Assembly: GCA_025997795.1 (NCBI GenBank)
Contig: BNVB01000012.1
Span: 1-48,029 of the forward strand
Source: Spirochaetia bacterium
GTDB lineage: Bacteria; Spirochaetota; Spirochaetia; Treponematales; Breznakiellaceae
Length of the DNA: 48,029 nt
Direction of reading: 5' to 3'
In this document: positions 17,699-26,614 of the stretch, one piece after another
Layout of the letters: every line of letters starts with the position of its first letter
Numbering within the stretch: the first letter of the stretch is position 1
The notes under the pieces: generated by a model
Told to the model about the DNA's origin: nothing
The model's database searches: none
The model's input: the letters and a program-made list of their open reading frames with translations, nothing else
Position numbers and translations under genes: made by a program

Positions 17699-17719
17699 CC
17701 CGGCCTGCTTTCGCTGGCC
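17666..17719 (+). repeat. 18-bp tandem repeat, three copies
   Basis: Three head-to-tail copies of 18 bp (17666-17683, 17684-17701, 17702-17719), differing by one base between copies 1 and 2 and a few in copy 3. The repeat covers the 3' end of the CBM9-like gene and its stop codon, then part of the spacer before the binding-protein gene. Unit GGCCTGCTGCGCTGGCCC. Confidence 0.85.
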
Positions 17720-17799
17720 TGACTGATTGGCAAACCCCGCCTCCGGTGGAAAAAAACCGGACGGTGGTTTATATTTTTTTTGAAGAACTGGAGGAAAAG

Positions 17800-19050
17800 A
17801 TGAAAAGAAGCGTATTGCTGATTGCGGTACTCACGGCGGCAGTGTTACTGCTTGCCGGCTGTGGAGGCGGAGGCGGCGGAAAATCCGGGACAACCCTGAT
17901 TTACTGGACCATGTGGAACGAAACGGAACCCCAGGGCCAGGTTATCGCCCGGGCGGCGGAAGCTTTTACCAAAGAAACGGGGATAAAGATTGACATCAAC
18001 TTTAACGGCCGGGATATCCGAAAAACCCTGCAGCCCGCCCTGGATGCCGGTGAAACCATTGACCTCTTTGACGAGGACATTGAACGGGTAGCCAATACCT
18101 GGGGAAATTATCTTTTACCCCTGGATGCTTATGTAAACCAGAGTTATTCCACCACCGGCGGCCAGAACTATGGCGCAGTGGTCAACAAAACCCTTCTGGA
18201 TCTGGCCCGGCAGCTTGGTAACGGTTCAATCAAGAACATCCCCTACCAGCCCAGCGCCTTTGTTACGATGTATAACAAAGATCTCTTTACCAAAGCGGGA
18301 ATTATCTCAACACCCAAGACCTGGGATGAACTGCTTGCCGCCTGCGCCAAACTTAAAGCCGCAGGTATAGCGGGGATCACCGTAGATGATGCGTACATGG
18401 CCTGTCTCTTTGGTTATACCATCGACCGTCTGGTTGGCCGGGATGCCACCACCGCCATGGTGGCGAACAACGATTTCTCCGGCCCCCAGGTATTGGAATT
18501 CGGCCGGATTTGGGAGAACATGGCCCGTAACGGTTATGTCAGCCCCAATGCCGCGGCCAATGTCTGGCCCGTGGGACAGCAGGAAGTGGCCTCCGGCAAG
18601 GTTGCCATGTACCTTAACGGTACCTGGCTCCCCAACGAAATTAAAGACCAGGCCCCGCCCGATATGAAATGGGGTACCTTTGCCTGGCCCGCCATTGGCC
18701 CCAACGGAGACGGAATCGAAGCGAACAACTTTGGCGCCCAGAGTTTTGGGATCAACAAAAATTCCAAGTACCCTGAAGAAGCCTTCAAGTTTATCGTGTG
18801 GATGACCACCGGCGAATGGGATACAACCCTGGCCCGGGAAAGCCTGGGAATCCCCGTGGGTAACGACTCCCAGTGGCCCGCGGCGCTGGCGGAAGCAAAG
18901 GTGGTGGTAGATTCCACCACCACCCGGCTTCCCTGGGCGGTAGGTATGGAAGACAAGGCGGAGATTAACGCCAAAATTAAGGAAAACTTTGCCAGACTGG
19001 TCAAGGGCGATCTTAACGCCCAGCAGTTTGCCGCCGCCATGGCGAAGTAG
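17800..19050 (+). CDS. ABC sugar transporter, substrate-binding lipoprotein (family 1)
   Basis: A 416-aa extracellular solute-binding protein. The signal peptide is MKRSVLLIAVLTAAVLLLAG with lipobox LLAGC (lipidated C21), then a Gly-rich linker. The mature part has LIYWTMWNETEPQGQVI, FTKETGIKIDINFNGRDI and a C-terminal EEAFKFIVWMTTGEWD typical of group 1 (maltose/oligosaccharide type) binding proteins. ATG 17800 follows a clear GGAGG 6 nt upstream; the reading frame upstream of it is open but lacks a ribosome site and would bury the signal peptide. Two permease genes follow, with no ATPase gene in the cluster. Confidence 0.93.
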   Translation: MKRSVLLIAVLTAAVLLLAGCGGGGGGKSGTTLIYWTMWNETEPQGQVIARAAEAFTKETGIKIDINFNGRDIRKTLQPALDAGETIDLFDEDIERVANTWGNYLLPLDAYVNQSYSTTGGQNYGAVVNKTLLDLARQLGNGSIKNIPYQPSAFVTMYNKDLFTKAGIISTPKTWDELLAACAKLKAAGIAGITVDDAYMACLFGYTIDRLVGRDATTAMVANNDFSGPQVLEFGRIWENMARNGYVSPNAAANVWPVGQQEVASGKVAMYLNGTWLPNEIKDQAPPDMKWGTFAWPAIGPNGDGIEANNFGAQSFGINKNSKYPEEAFKFIVWMTTGEWDTTLARESLGIPVGNDSQWPAALAEAKVVVDSTTTRLPWAVGMEDKAEINAKIKENFARLVKGDLNAQQFAAAMAK

Positions 19051-19070
19051 AAATATCCTGGAGGAACACC

Positions 19071-19979
19071 ATGTTAAAACCAAAAAAACCGGTTATAGTT
19101 ATTTTTCTTGGCCCGGCGATATTGTGTTATGTGCTGGTGTTCCTTTACCCTACGCTCCGTACCACGGTAATGAGTTTTTTTGCCGTGGAGAGCGTTTCCG
19201 ATTCGGTTTCCAAATGGGCCTTTAACGGCCTGTCAAACTATATAAAACTTTTTCACACTTCAATTTTTATTCAATCCCTCAAGAATATCGGACGGATATG
19301 GTTCTTTGGGGGCCTGGGGGTAATGTTCCTGGCCCTGGTGTTTGCCGTAGCGCTGACAGGCAATCTGAAGGGAACCAAATTCTTTCGCAGCGCGATTTAC
19401 CTTCCCAATGTGGTCAGCGCCGTTGCCATGGGAACCATGTGGATCAACTATGTCTACAATGCGGACTATGGCTTTTTAAACGGCATCCTTAAAAATTTAG
19501 GGGTTATTTCCACCAGCATACTGTGGACCTCGCCGGGACTTCTCTTCTGGAGTATGCTTGCTGCCTATTCGTTCGGCATGGTGGGTTACCACATGCTGAT
19601 CTTTATCAGCGGCATAGAACAGATACCCCGGGACTATTACGAGGCAGCCCTCCTTGAAGGAGCCAATGTGCTGCAGCGTTTTTTCTATATCACCGTTCCC
19701 AATATGCGGGGAGTTATCCGGACCAACATTGTTATGTGGACAGTCTTTACCGTAGGATTTTTTGTATGGGGCCAGCTCTTTAGCCCGGTAAATCTTTCCA
19801 ACGATACGGTTGCCCCCATGAACTATATGTATGAACTGGTCTTTGGGGCTTCCTCTTCGGCAACCACCGTACGGGATACCGGATCCGGGGCAGCCATCGG
19901 AGTTATCCTTATGCTCATCGTCATCGCCGTATTTTTTGCCACCAACTTTATCGTCCGCCGTGACGATGCGGAGGTATAA
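19071..19979 (+). CDS. ABC sugar transporter permease (MalF/UgpA type)
   Basis: A 302-aa inner-membrane subunit with six predicted helices; the first is IVIFLGPAILCYVLVFLYP. The cytoplasmic EAA loop is seen as YEAALLEGANVLQRFFYITVP. GGAGG stands 7 nt before the ATG, 20 nt after the binding-protein stop. The stop TAA overlaps the next permease start by one base (TAATG). It works with the downstream permease and a separately coded, probably shared MsmK/UgpC-type ATPase. Confidence 0.93.
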   Translation: MLKPKKPVIVIFLGPAILCYVLVFLYPTLRTTVMSFFAVESVSDSVSKWAFNGLSNYIKLFHTSIFIQSLKNIGRIWFFGGLGVMFLALVFAVALTGNLKGTKFFRSAIYLPNVVSAVAMGTMWINYVYNADYGFLNGILKNLGVISTSILWTSPGLLFWSMLAAYSFGMVGYHMLIFISGIEQIPRDYYEAALLEGANVLQRFFYITVPNMRGVIRTNIVMWTVFTVGFFVWGQLFSPVNLSNDTVAPMNYMYELVFGASSSATTVRDTGSGAAIGVILMLIVIAVFFATNFIVRRDDAEV

Positions 19980-20851
19980 TGATGAACAAAAAAGTTTCTA
20001 GCGGAAACAGCATCCTGGGTAAACGGCATTTTTCGTCCCTCTTTGGGTATGCCGTGGTTCTTGTCTGGGTTATCTTTACCTTTGTCCTTCTGGCCTGGGT
20101 ATTCTTTGCATCCCTTTCAACCTCAAGCGAAATTTTTTCTGACCATATGTTCAGTTTTAAAAGCGGCTTCCATTTTGAAAACTATGTTAAAGCCTGGAGT
20201 ACCCAGCGGGTTTCGGTATTTTTTATGAATTCACTGCTCTATACCCTGGTATCCTGTACGGCGATTATCTTTATCGCTTCCCCCGCGGCCTATGCCCTTT
20301 CCCGGTTCAGCTTTAGGGGTAACACGTTGATCCAGAATATGTTTGCCGCTGCTCTGGGAATCCCGGTGATCATGATCATCATGCCCCTCTTTGGCATTGT
20401 GTCGGGTTTCCGGCTTACCAACAACCGTTTTATGCTGATGTTTCTCTATACGGCCATGAACATTCCCTTTGGGGTGTTTTATCTTTTGGCATTTTTCCGC
20501 AACTTAAGTTTTACCTATGAAGAAGCGGCATCCATCGACGGCTGTACACCCGTCGCGACCTTCTGGAAGATCATGTTTCCCCTCATTCAGCCGGGACTTG
20601 TAACGCTGACAATCTTTAATTTTATTACCATTTGGAATGAATACTTTATGTCGCTGATCTTTGCCAACAAAACTGCTGTCCGGCCCGTGGCGGTGGGGCT
20701 TTACAATATGATCCAGTCCATGCGTTATACCGGCGACTGGGGCGGAATGTTTGCCAGTGTGGTCATCGTCTTCCTCCCCACCTTTGTGCTTTACATTTTC
20801 CTGTCCGACAAGATCATCAAGGGCGTTACTGCCGGAGCCATCAAGGGCTAG
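19979..20851 (+). CDS. ABC sugar transporter permease (MalG/UgpE type)
   Basis: A 290-aa second permease. Six hydrophobic segments begin with SLFGYAVVLVWVIFTFVLLA. The EAA motif is YEEAASIDGCTPVATFWKIM. Two adjacent ATG codons (19979 and 19982) are possible starts; the first overlaps the stop of the other permease, indicating coupling. The protein ends VTAGAIKG, the usual end of MalG-like subunits. Confidence 0.93.
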   Translation: MMNKKVSSGNSILGKRHFSSLFGYAVVLVWVIFTFVLLAWVFFASLSTSSEIFSDHMFSFKSGFHFENYVKAWSTQRVSVFFMNSLLYTLVSCTAIIFIASPAAYALSRFSFRGNTLIQNMFAAALGIPVIMIIMPLFGIVSGFRLTNNRFMLMFLYTAMNIPFGVFYLLAFFRNLSFTYEEAASIDGCTPVATFWKIMFPLIQPGLVTLTIFNFITIWNEYFMSLIFANKTAVRPVAVGLYNMIQSMRYTGDWGGMFASVVIVFLPTFVLYIFLSDKIIKGVTAGAIKG

Positions 20852-20863
20852 ACTGGAAAGAAT

Positions 20864-22921
20864 ATGGAAAAAATATATCATGACAAACTGATCCTGCGGG
20901 GATCGCCCCTGACCGGGGAAAATCCCCAGCCCCTGTTCCGCGGGCCGGACCTGGCCGTGGCGGAAGGCCTGGGATTCCCGGCGGACAAGCGCTACAGCTT
21001 TGGCCGGGAAACGGGATTCCGCATCCTCCCCTATACCATGCAGGACCGCTATGACCGGGAACTGCGGGATATGGAATTCCCCTCGGTAGTAATGGAGAAC
21101 GCTTTTCTCCGGGCCGAATTTATCCCCGCCCTGGGGGGGCGGCTCTGGTCCCTTTACGACAAACAGCGCAAACGCAATATTCTTTACCGCAATCCGGTAT
21201 TCAGGCCCGCCAACCTGGCCATCCGGGACGCCTGGTTTTCCGGAGGGATTGAATGGAACATAGGCAGGCTGGGCCACAGTGTTTTTACCTGTTCCCCGGT
21301 TTTTGCCGGCATAGTAAAGGCTCAAGACCCGGTCTTGAGGATTTGGGAATTTGAGCGGCAGACCAGGCTTTTCTGGCGCGTGGAATTTACCCTTCCCGAA
21401 AATTCCCCGCTGCTCTATGCCTATACCCGCATTGAAAACCCGGATACTTTTGGCAAGCCCCTCTACTGGTGGACCAACACCGCTGTTCCCCAAACGCCCG
21501 GTGTGCGGGTTTTTAGCGCCGCCGATGAGGTGATCTATATTGTGCCGGATACCGGAGCCGTAAAAACCATGGCCGGCGGCCGCCTGCCGGATCTGCCGGT
21601 CCTGCCGGGAAAGGACGCCAGTTATCCGGCGCTCTCGGATTATTCCAACGAGTATTTTTTCCAGAACGACCGGGCCTGCGGCAGTCTCCGGGAACCTGAC
21701 AGCCGGAAACTGCCCTGGGAGAGCGCCGTCTACGAAGACGGTTATGCCTTTGGGGAAATTTCCACCGCTCCCCTCCTTTACCGGAAAATGTTTTGCTGGG
21801 GAAGCGGCCGTGGCGGCCGGCGCTGGCAGGATTTTCTCACCTTACCGGAGATAAAGCCCTTGACTCCCGCAGGGCCTCTTTTAGGCGAAACATATCTGGA
21901 AGTCCAGGCAGGCCTTGCGCCGACCCAGCTTCACACTGCGGATATCGCCGCCGGGGAAACCCTTGACTGGGTTCAGGCTTTTGCCGCCCTTAACATGGAT
22001 CCGGAAGAGGCCCATCAAAAAGATTACGGGGCGGCAAGGGCTTATGTTGAAGATAAGCTTATGCGGCAGATAAAACCTTCCGCTCTGGAAGCTGCCCTGG
22101 AAGCGGCCCGCTCCCGCAGCGCCATGGAAGCGGAAATTACCTCCATGGGAAGCGGCTGGGGCGCGCTGGAAAAAGCTGTTCCGCCGGGTCTCTGCTTTCC
22201 TGCGGTTTCCATCAGCGAAGCCGAAGCGCCCTGGGCAGAACTGCTGCGAGGCGGCGCCCTTCCCCCACGGCCTCCATCGGCGGGCCCCGGCAGTTTTGCC
22301 GTTGACCCCGCCTGGGAAAAGCTGCTGGAAGCAAGCCCCAAAACGGAGGGTGACTGGCTAAGCCCCTATCACTTGGGCGTTATGGCCTTTGAACAGGGCG
22401 ATACCCTCAAGGCCGCCGCCTGTTGGGAAACATCCCTAAAACAGCAGGAAAACCCCTGGGCCCTCAGAAATCTTGCCCGGGCGGCTCTGGCGGGTACTGA
22501 CGGCAAAACTGGAATGGAAAAAGCGCTGGAATACTACCGGCGGGCCTTGAAACTGGAAGCTCCGCCATCTCCGGCTGGTTCTGCCGAACAAGCCAATGGC
22601 TGGGATACATCTTTTCTGGAAGAGTATGTGCCGCTGCTTATCAAAGCGGGCAAAGAAGAAGAGGCCGCCGTTATCCTTGCCCCCTACACGGTACCGGGCA
22701 TCCTGGAAACCCTGCCTTTGCCGTTGGTAGATGCCGCGGCGGTCCTGGCCCTGAACCGCGGGGACGACGCCTTACTGGACCGGATCTTTTCCCTGGAACC
22801 CGCCCACATCCGGGAAGGCAACACTACCCTGGTAGATCTGTGGCAAAAACGGGAAAACCGGCGTTCCTCTAAAGAGGAACCACCGCGGGAAATTGATTTT
22901 AGAATGTACACGCCGTGCTAG
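20864..22921 (+). CDS. DUF5107 domain protein with TPR region
   Basis: A 685-aa protein. Residues 60-380 match DUF5107, a galactose-mutarotase-like beta-sandwich (FLRAEFIPALGGRLWSLYDK, NLAIRDAWFSGGIEWNIGR, YTRIENPDTFGKPLYWWTN, WGSGRGGRRWQDFL). Residues 500-640 are TPR-like helices (YHLGVMAFEQGDTLKAAACW, ALEYYRRALKLE). Many family members are around 1000 aa, so this one is short. DUF5107 proteins accompany sugar ABC transporters and glycosidases; no activity is proven. No signal peptide. It ends in a tandem repeat, which supplies its last codons and stop. The C-terminal part also contains the palindrome TTCCTCTAAAGAGGAA (22864-22879) coding for SSKEE. Confidence 0.8.
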   Translation: MEKIYHDKLILRGSPLTGENPQPLFRGPDLAVAEGLGFPADKRYSFGRETGFRILPYTMQDRYDRELRDMEFPSVVMENAFLRAEFIPALGGRLWSLYDKQRKRNILYRNPVFRPANLAIRDAWFSGGIEWNIGRLGHSVFTCSPVFAGIVKAQDPVLRIWEFERQTRLFWRVEFTLPENSPLLYAYTRIENPDTFGKPLYWWTNTAVPQTPGVRVFSAADEVIYIVPDTGAVKTMAGGRLPDLPVLPGKDASYPALSDYSNEYFFQNDRACGSLREPDSRKLPWESAVYEDGYAFGEISTAPLLYRKMFCWGSGRGGRRWQDFLTLPEIKPLTPAGPLLGETYLEVQAGLAPTQLHTADIAAGETLDWVQAFAALNMDPEEAHQKDYGAARAYVEDKLMRQIKPSALEAALEAARSRSAMEAEITSMGSGWGALEKAVPPGLCFPAVSISEAEAPWAELLRGGALPPRPPSAGPGSFAVDPAWEKLLEASPKTEGDWLSPYHLGVMAFEQGDTLKAAACWETSLKQQENPWALRNLARAALAGTDGKTGMEKALEYYRRALKLEAPPSPAGSAEQANGWDTSFLEEYVPLLIKAGKEEEAAVILAPYTVPGILETLPLPLVDAAAVLALNRGDDALLDRIFSLEPAHIREGNTTLVDLWQKRENRRSSKEEPPREIDFRMYTPC

Positions 22922-23047
22922 CGGCGATGTATAATAATTTCCTTGCACTCGCGGCCCGAAAGGGCCGCATGTACAGGCCGCACTAGCGGCGATGTACTAT
23001 AATTTCCTTGCACTCGCGGCCCGAAAGGCCGCATGTACACGCACTAG
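22904..23047. repeat. tandem palindromic repeat, 64-65-bp unit, two full copies plus a partial one
   Basis: Copies start at 22904, 22969 and 23033 (each ATGTACA), the last truncated. Each full unit holds a GCGGCCC-GAAA-GGGCCGC hairpin (22951-22968; 23016-23032 one base shorter) and a smaller GCCGC-ACTA-GCGGC palindrome at the unit junction. The first unit supplies the stop codon of the DUF5107 gene and the last partial unit the stop codon of the opposing SEC-C gene, so the repeat fills the whole convergent junction. REP-like. No T runs follow the hairpins. Confidence 0.9.
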
Positions 23048-24429
23048 GCCCCGCAGCATTTTTTATATTTTTTTCCACTGCCGCAGGGACAGGGATCATT
23101 GCGGCCTATTTTCGGTTCGGCGCGGCGGACCGGTTGTTCGGGAGCATCTTCCGGGTGTTCATCAAAAAAACCGGAGCTGCGGTTGTACTTGTGAACTTTT
23201 TTACTCCGCTGATATAACATTTTTTCGGGATCCCTGGTGCGCAGCGCCTGATTAAAAAAAGTACTGTGCAGTGCGTAAAGTTCCGGTAATTCTTCTCTAA
23301 GACGCCGCATCTGCGGATCGTAGGTATTTTTCCCGTCAAGAATTTCAAACTCCATGGCAGCGATTTCGACCTCATCATCGTCCTCTTCAAATTCTGCCGT
23401 GAGCAGCCTGAAAAGATCGGAAAAAATTTCGGAGAAACCTTTGTGGGGAAGATTTTCAATTTCATACTGTATTCGAATTTTCTCAATATGTACCCTGATC
23501 GGGTTTGGTCCTTTTTTTCGCTCTGCCATAAGTTCCGGCAGCAGATCTGCTATTTTTTTTATCAGCTTGTAAAAAGAACCCAAAACAAAAATCGGAACGT
23601 TGTTAAGTATTTGTACGAAGGCATCAAGGCCTTTCTCCCTGGCTTCCCGTCCGCCCTCATATATCAGACCGGCAAATTCTTCTAAATAGCCTTCTGCAAT
23701 ATGCCGGTCTTGATCAAAAGACACAATAAAGGCATAAGAATACAGATTGATTTTTTTCCATTCATTTTTCTTTACTTCATTAACTGCCTTAAGAGCCTCG
23801 CGAATAGTGGTTTTCAGTTCATCAAACACCATGTTTTTATCAGAAGCGTTATCCTTTTTTTCAGTAATGCAGTGAATGACCAGATGCCACGCATCAATCG
23901 ACGAAGGATCAAGGGCGATTGCGCGTTTCACCTCGGCTTCAGCTTTCTTGTGCCAGCCCCGATCAAAATAACATTGTGCCAGTTCTTCTGAGTAAAAGGC
24001 ATTGGAAGGATTCCGCCTGCAAAGCTCCTCCCAAACTTCAGCTGCCTTGCCGGTTTTTTGATCCAGAACAAGTGATTTGGCGTATTGTTCCCGCACATTG
24101 TCCAATTCAGGATGGCTTTTCAATATTATTTGATATAATTCTGCCGCCTTACTGTGCCTGCCCAGGTGATCAAACCATTGCGCCTCGTTAAAAAGCGGCG
24201 TTATGGAAGACGGCAGTTCGCCTACCGCATCGTACTCGGCGCGTTTTTGTTTATCCTTGAGGGTTTCGTAAGCGGTGCGGATCTCCTTAAATTTTTCAGG
24301 AAAGCTGCCGGGTTGAAATTTGCGCACCATACTAAAATAGGCCCGTTTTATTTCTTCATCTCCGGCGGTTTTTTCTACGCCCAGTATCTGGTAATAGTTT
24401 AACTTTTCTTCACCAAAGAGGTCCGTCAA
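23044..24429 (-). CDS. J-like/TPR/SEC-C protein with degenerate J domain
   Basis: A 461-aa co-chaperone-like protein. Residues 11-70 are a J domain by sequence (NYYQILGVEKTAGDEEIKRA, FKEIRTAYETLKDKQKRAEY), but the invariant HPD between helices II and III reads QPG (RKFQPGSFPEKF). Residues 75-210 are three or four TPR units (HSKAAELYQIILKSHPE, GKAAEVWEELCRRNPS, KKAEAEVKRAIALDPS). The middle is helical and unrecognised. The C-terminus is a SEC-C zinc motif, NDPCPCGSGKKYKKCCG. It overlaps the upstream TPR gene by 4 nt. Loss of HPD means it should not trigger Hsp70 ATP hydrolysis in the normal way; it may recruit or regulate the Hsp70 coded two genes upstream. Confidence 0.85.
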   Translation of the reverse strand: MTDLFGEEKLNYYQILGVEKTAGDEEIKRAYFSMVRKFQPGSFPEKFKEIRTAYETLKDKQKRAEYDAVGELPSSITPLFNEAQWFDHLGRHSKAAELYQIILKSHPELDNVREQYAKSLVLDQKTGKAAEVWEELCRRNPSNAFYSEELAQCYFDRGWHKKAEAEVKRAIALDPSSIDAWHLVIHCITEKKDNASDKNMVFDELKTTIREALKAVNEVKKNEWKKINLYSYAFIVSFDQDRHIAEGYLEEFAGLIYEGGREAREKGLDAFVQILNNVPIFVLGSFYKLIKKIADLLPELMAERKKGPNPIRVHIEKIRIQYEIENLPHKGFSEIFSDLFRLLTAEFEEDDDEVEIAAMEFEILDGKNTYDPQMRRLREELPELYALHSTFFNQALRTRDPEKMLYQRSKKVHKYNRSSGFFDEHPEDAPEQPVRRAEPKIGRNDPCPCGSGKKYKKCCGA

Positions 24430-24872
24430 AAAAACCTCCTAAAGAATCGCCGCAATCCTCTTTGCGCCGGACCGAGTTCCGTCAGGGATCGCAGCGCAAG
24501 AGGGTTACCGGAATCCTTTGCCAGCACCCTGACGAAGCAATCCGCCGATAAGGCGCGATCTTTTGCCAGCGCCCAGAGGCATCCCTGTATGGCTAAACAC
24601 CGTACACTTTGATCCGGAACTTTAGCAAGGAACCGCGCAGCCTTTAACCAGTTTTTTTGCTTTATAAGAAAGTCTGCTTGTTCCGGCATTTGTTCTTCAC
24701 CGGTGCTGCCGCCAAGCTCTTGCCGGCAAATTTCCCAAAGGCGCACTGCATCACAGTTTTCCGGATCCATAATGGCGGCACATTCTGCATAACGAAGCGC
24801 CGCGCTCAAATACCGCTGTTTTGCCGCCGCCAGACCCAGCCGGTAATAGCGATGGGAAAACATCTTTTTCAC
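24426..24872 (-). CDS. small TPR-like protein
   Basis: A 148-aa helical protein made of two or three TPR-like hairpins (RYLSAALRYAECAAIMDPEN, LIKQKNWLKAARFLAKVPDQ, ALSADCFVRVLAKDSGNPLA). No other domain. The very basic C-terminus (RGLRRFFRRFF) may bind nucleic acid or membrane. It overlaps the Hsp70 gene upstream and the J-like gene downstream by 4 nt each, so it is an integral member of this chaperone operon; it likely presents or binds client or Hsp70 C-terminus. Confidence 0.75.
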   Translation of the reverse strand: MKKMFSHRYYRLGLAAAKQRYLSAALRYAECAAIMDPENCDAVRLWEICRQELGGSTGEEQMPEQADFLIKQKNWLKAARFLAKVPDQSVRCLAIQGCLWALAKDRALSADCFVRVLAKDSGNPLALRSLTELGPAQRGLRRFFRRFF

Positions 24873-26593
24873 GGCAGTAACTTCTCCCCTGGAAACATCG
24901 TGTCCACCTTTTCCAGTGTCTTAAGCATGAGCAGCACTTCTTCGCGGATTTTTTCCACCTGTTCTTTGCTGCCAATGAGCAGCGCTTCTTTGAGACGCTC
25001 TACCAGGAGTTCAATGTCACCGCCAATGTCTTTGCCCATGGTGATACATTTTTCAGCCTTCCGTATCAGCGGCCGGACAAGACGGGCGCCTTCGGCTTTC
25101 TCCCATTGGCTTAGATCCAGTGCCGCCTTGGCCTTTACTCCCGCCGTATTGATTTCGGCGGAAACCTGCTTGCCGGTGGACACTACGCTTGCTTTTACCT
25201 GGAGGATACCGTTCATATCGTAACCGAAGGTTACTTCCACCGGCTCTTTTCCCTGCCTGGCAGAGGGAATTCCTTCCAGCTGCACCTCTCCAAGGCGCTC
25301 GTTGTTTTCCGGGTCCGAAGATTCCCCCTGATAGACATCAATTATCACATCGGTTTGATAATCTACCGCCGTATAATAGAGTTTTGATTTTTCCACCGGG
25401 ATGGTGGTATTCCGGGGGATGATGGGATCGAAGATCTTCCGCTGGCCGAACAAGCCATCCGACAGGGGCGCCGTACCCAAGGTGTAGGGGCAGACATCGG
25501 TCAGCACCAGGTCTTCATTGTTAATGCTGCCTTCTAAAAGCCCCGCCTGAATCGCAGCGCCCCGTGCTACGGTCAAATCGGGGTCCACCAGAGAATGGGT
25601 AACCGTGCCAAGAGTACTCTCCACCAGCGCCTTCACGCAGGGGATTCGGGTGGAGCCGCCTACTAAAAGCACCAGCTGCAAGTCAGAATTTTTCAACCCC
25701 GCATCCCTCAGGGCGCTTTCCATAGGTTCCTTTGTAGACGCTACCTTCTCCGACACCCATTCCTCAAAATCGGCGCGGGTCACTGTTTTTTCCACAGAAA
25801 TCGGCTTGCCGTCCGCATTGGTCAAAAGGAAAGGAAGGGACACCTGATATTCATTTTCGGCGGAGAGGACAATTTTACAGTCCTCCACCGCTTTTTTAAG
25901 CCGCATATTCGCCCGCTCATCATCTAACAAACCCGTTGGCGAAAAACTTTCGGCCAGATGGCGCATGATGATTTCATCAAAATCTTTTCCTCCCAGGTGA
26001 TTGTTGCCGCAGCTTGCCTTTACATCGATGATTCCTTCAAAAAGTTCAAGCACGGTAACATCGAGGGTACCGCCGCCAAGATCGTAGACCAGCACATTTT
26101 TAGATTCCTTAAGATTTGAAAGGCCGTAGTCCAGCGCCGCCGAAGTCGGCTCATTGATAATACGTTCAACCTGCAGACCCGCAAGCTCGCCCGCCTTTGA
26201 GGTTGCCCGCCGCTGTACATCGGTAAAGTAAGCCGGCACGGTAATCACCGCACGGTCAATCCTTTCCTTCAAAAAAGTTTCCGCGCAGTGGACAAGGTAG
26301 CGCAGCAGCATGGCCTGGATTTCTTCAGGCCGGTATTCTTTACCGTGGGCTTTGAGGGTTTCATCCTCGCCGGTAAGCCGCTTTACTTCCATGAAGGTAC
26401 AGTCGGGACGGGTAAAGAGGTACTCCGTCGCTTCCTCCCCCACCAGAACCGCTCCGTCCTGCCCGATATGCACCACCGAAGGGGTAACCAGCTTACCCCG
26501 TGAATTGGGGATGAGCTTAGGCACGCCGTCAACAATACAGGCAATTTCCGAAGTGGATGTTCCCAGGTCTATGCCGACTATTCTACCTGCCAT
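24869..26593 (-). CDS. HscC-like Hsp70 chaperone
   Basis: A 574-aa Hsp70. The ATPase domain shows IVGIDLGTSTSEIAC, VITVPAYFTDVQRRAT, RIINEPTSAALDYGL, VYDLGGGTLDVTVLE and LVLLVGGSTRIPCV. The beta substrate-binding part has DVCPYTLGTAPLSDG, IIPRNTTIPVEKS and IDVYQGESSDPENN, wording closer to E. coli HscC than to DnaK. The helical lid is short (DnaK is about 610-640 aa) and lacks the EEVD-like tail. The second phosphate motif has Leu in place of the usual Phe (GGGTLDV). It lies between the GrpE-like and TPR genes; a housekeeping DnaK is expected elsewhere in the genome. Confidence 0.9.
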   Translation of the reverse strand: MAGRIVGIDLGTSTSEIACIVDGVPKLIPNSRGKLVTPSVVHIGQDGAVLVGEEATEYLFTRPDCTFMEVKRLTGEDETLKAHGKEYRPEEIQAMLLRYLVHCAETFLKERIDRAVITVPAYFTDVQRRATSKAGELAGLQVERIINEPTSAALDYGLSNLKESKNVLVYDLGGGTLDVTVLELFEGIIDVKASCGNNHLGGKDFDEIIMRHLAESFSPTGLLDDERANMRLKKAVEDCKIVLSAENEYQVSLPFLLTNADGKPISVEKTVTRADFEEWVSEKVASTKEPMESALRDAGLKNSDLQLVLLVGGSTRIPCVKALVESTLGTVTHSLVDPDLTVARGAAIQAGLLEGSINNEDLVLTDVCPYTLGTAPLSDGLFGQRKIFDPIIPRNTTIPVEKSKLYYTAVDYQTDVIIDVYQGESSDPENNERLGEVQLEGIPSARQGKEPVEVTFGYDMNGILQVKASVVSTGKQVSAEINTAGVKAKAALDLSQWEKAEGARLVRPLIRKAEKCITMGKDIGGDIELLVERLKEALLIGSKEQVEKIREEVLLMLKTLEKVDTMFPGEKLLP

Positions 26594-26614
26594 CTTTGCC
26601 TCCCATTCTTTTGT

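Noticed and set aside
20504..21493. Minus-strand open frame of 329 codons across the second permease and DUF5107 genes
   Set aside because: It spans two recognised genes on the other strand and shows no recognisable protein features.
22904..23047. Considered as a CRISPR array
   Set aside because: Two contiguous 64-65-bp units with no unique spacers and no cas genes; the units are palindromic REP-like sequence.
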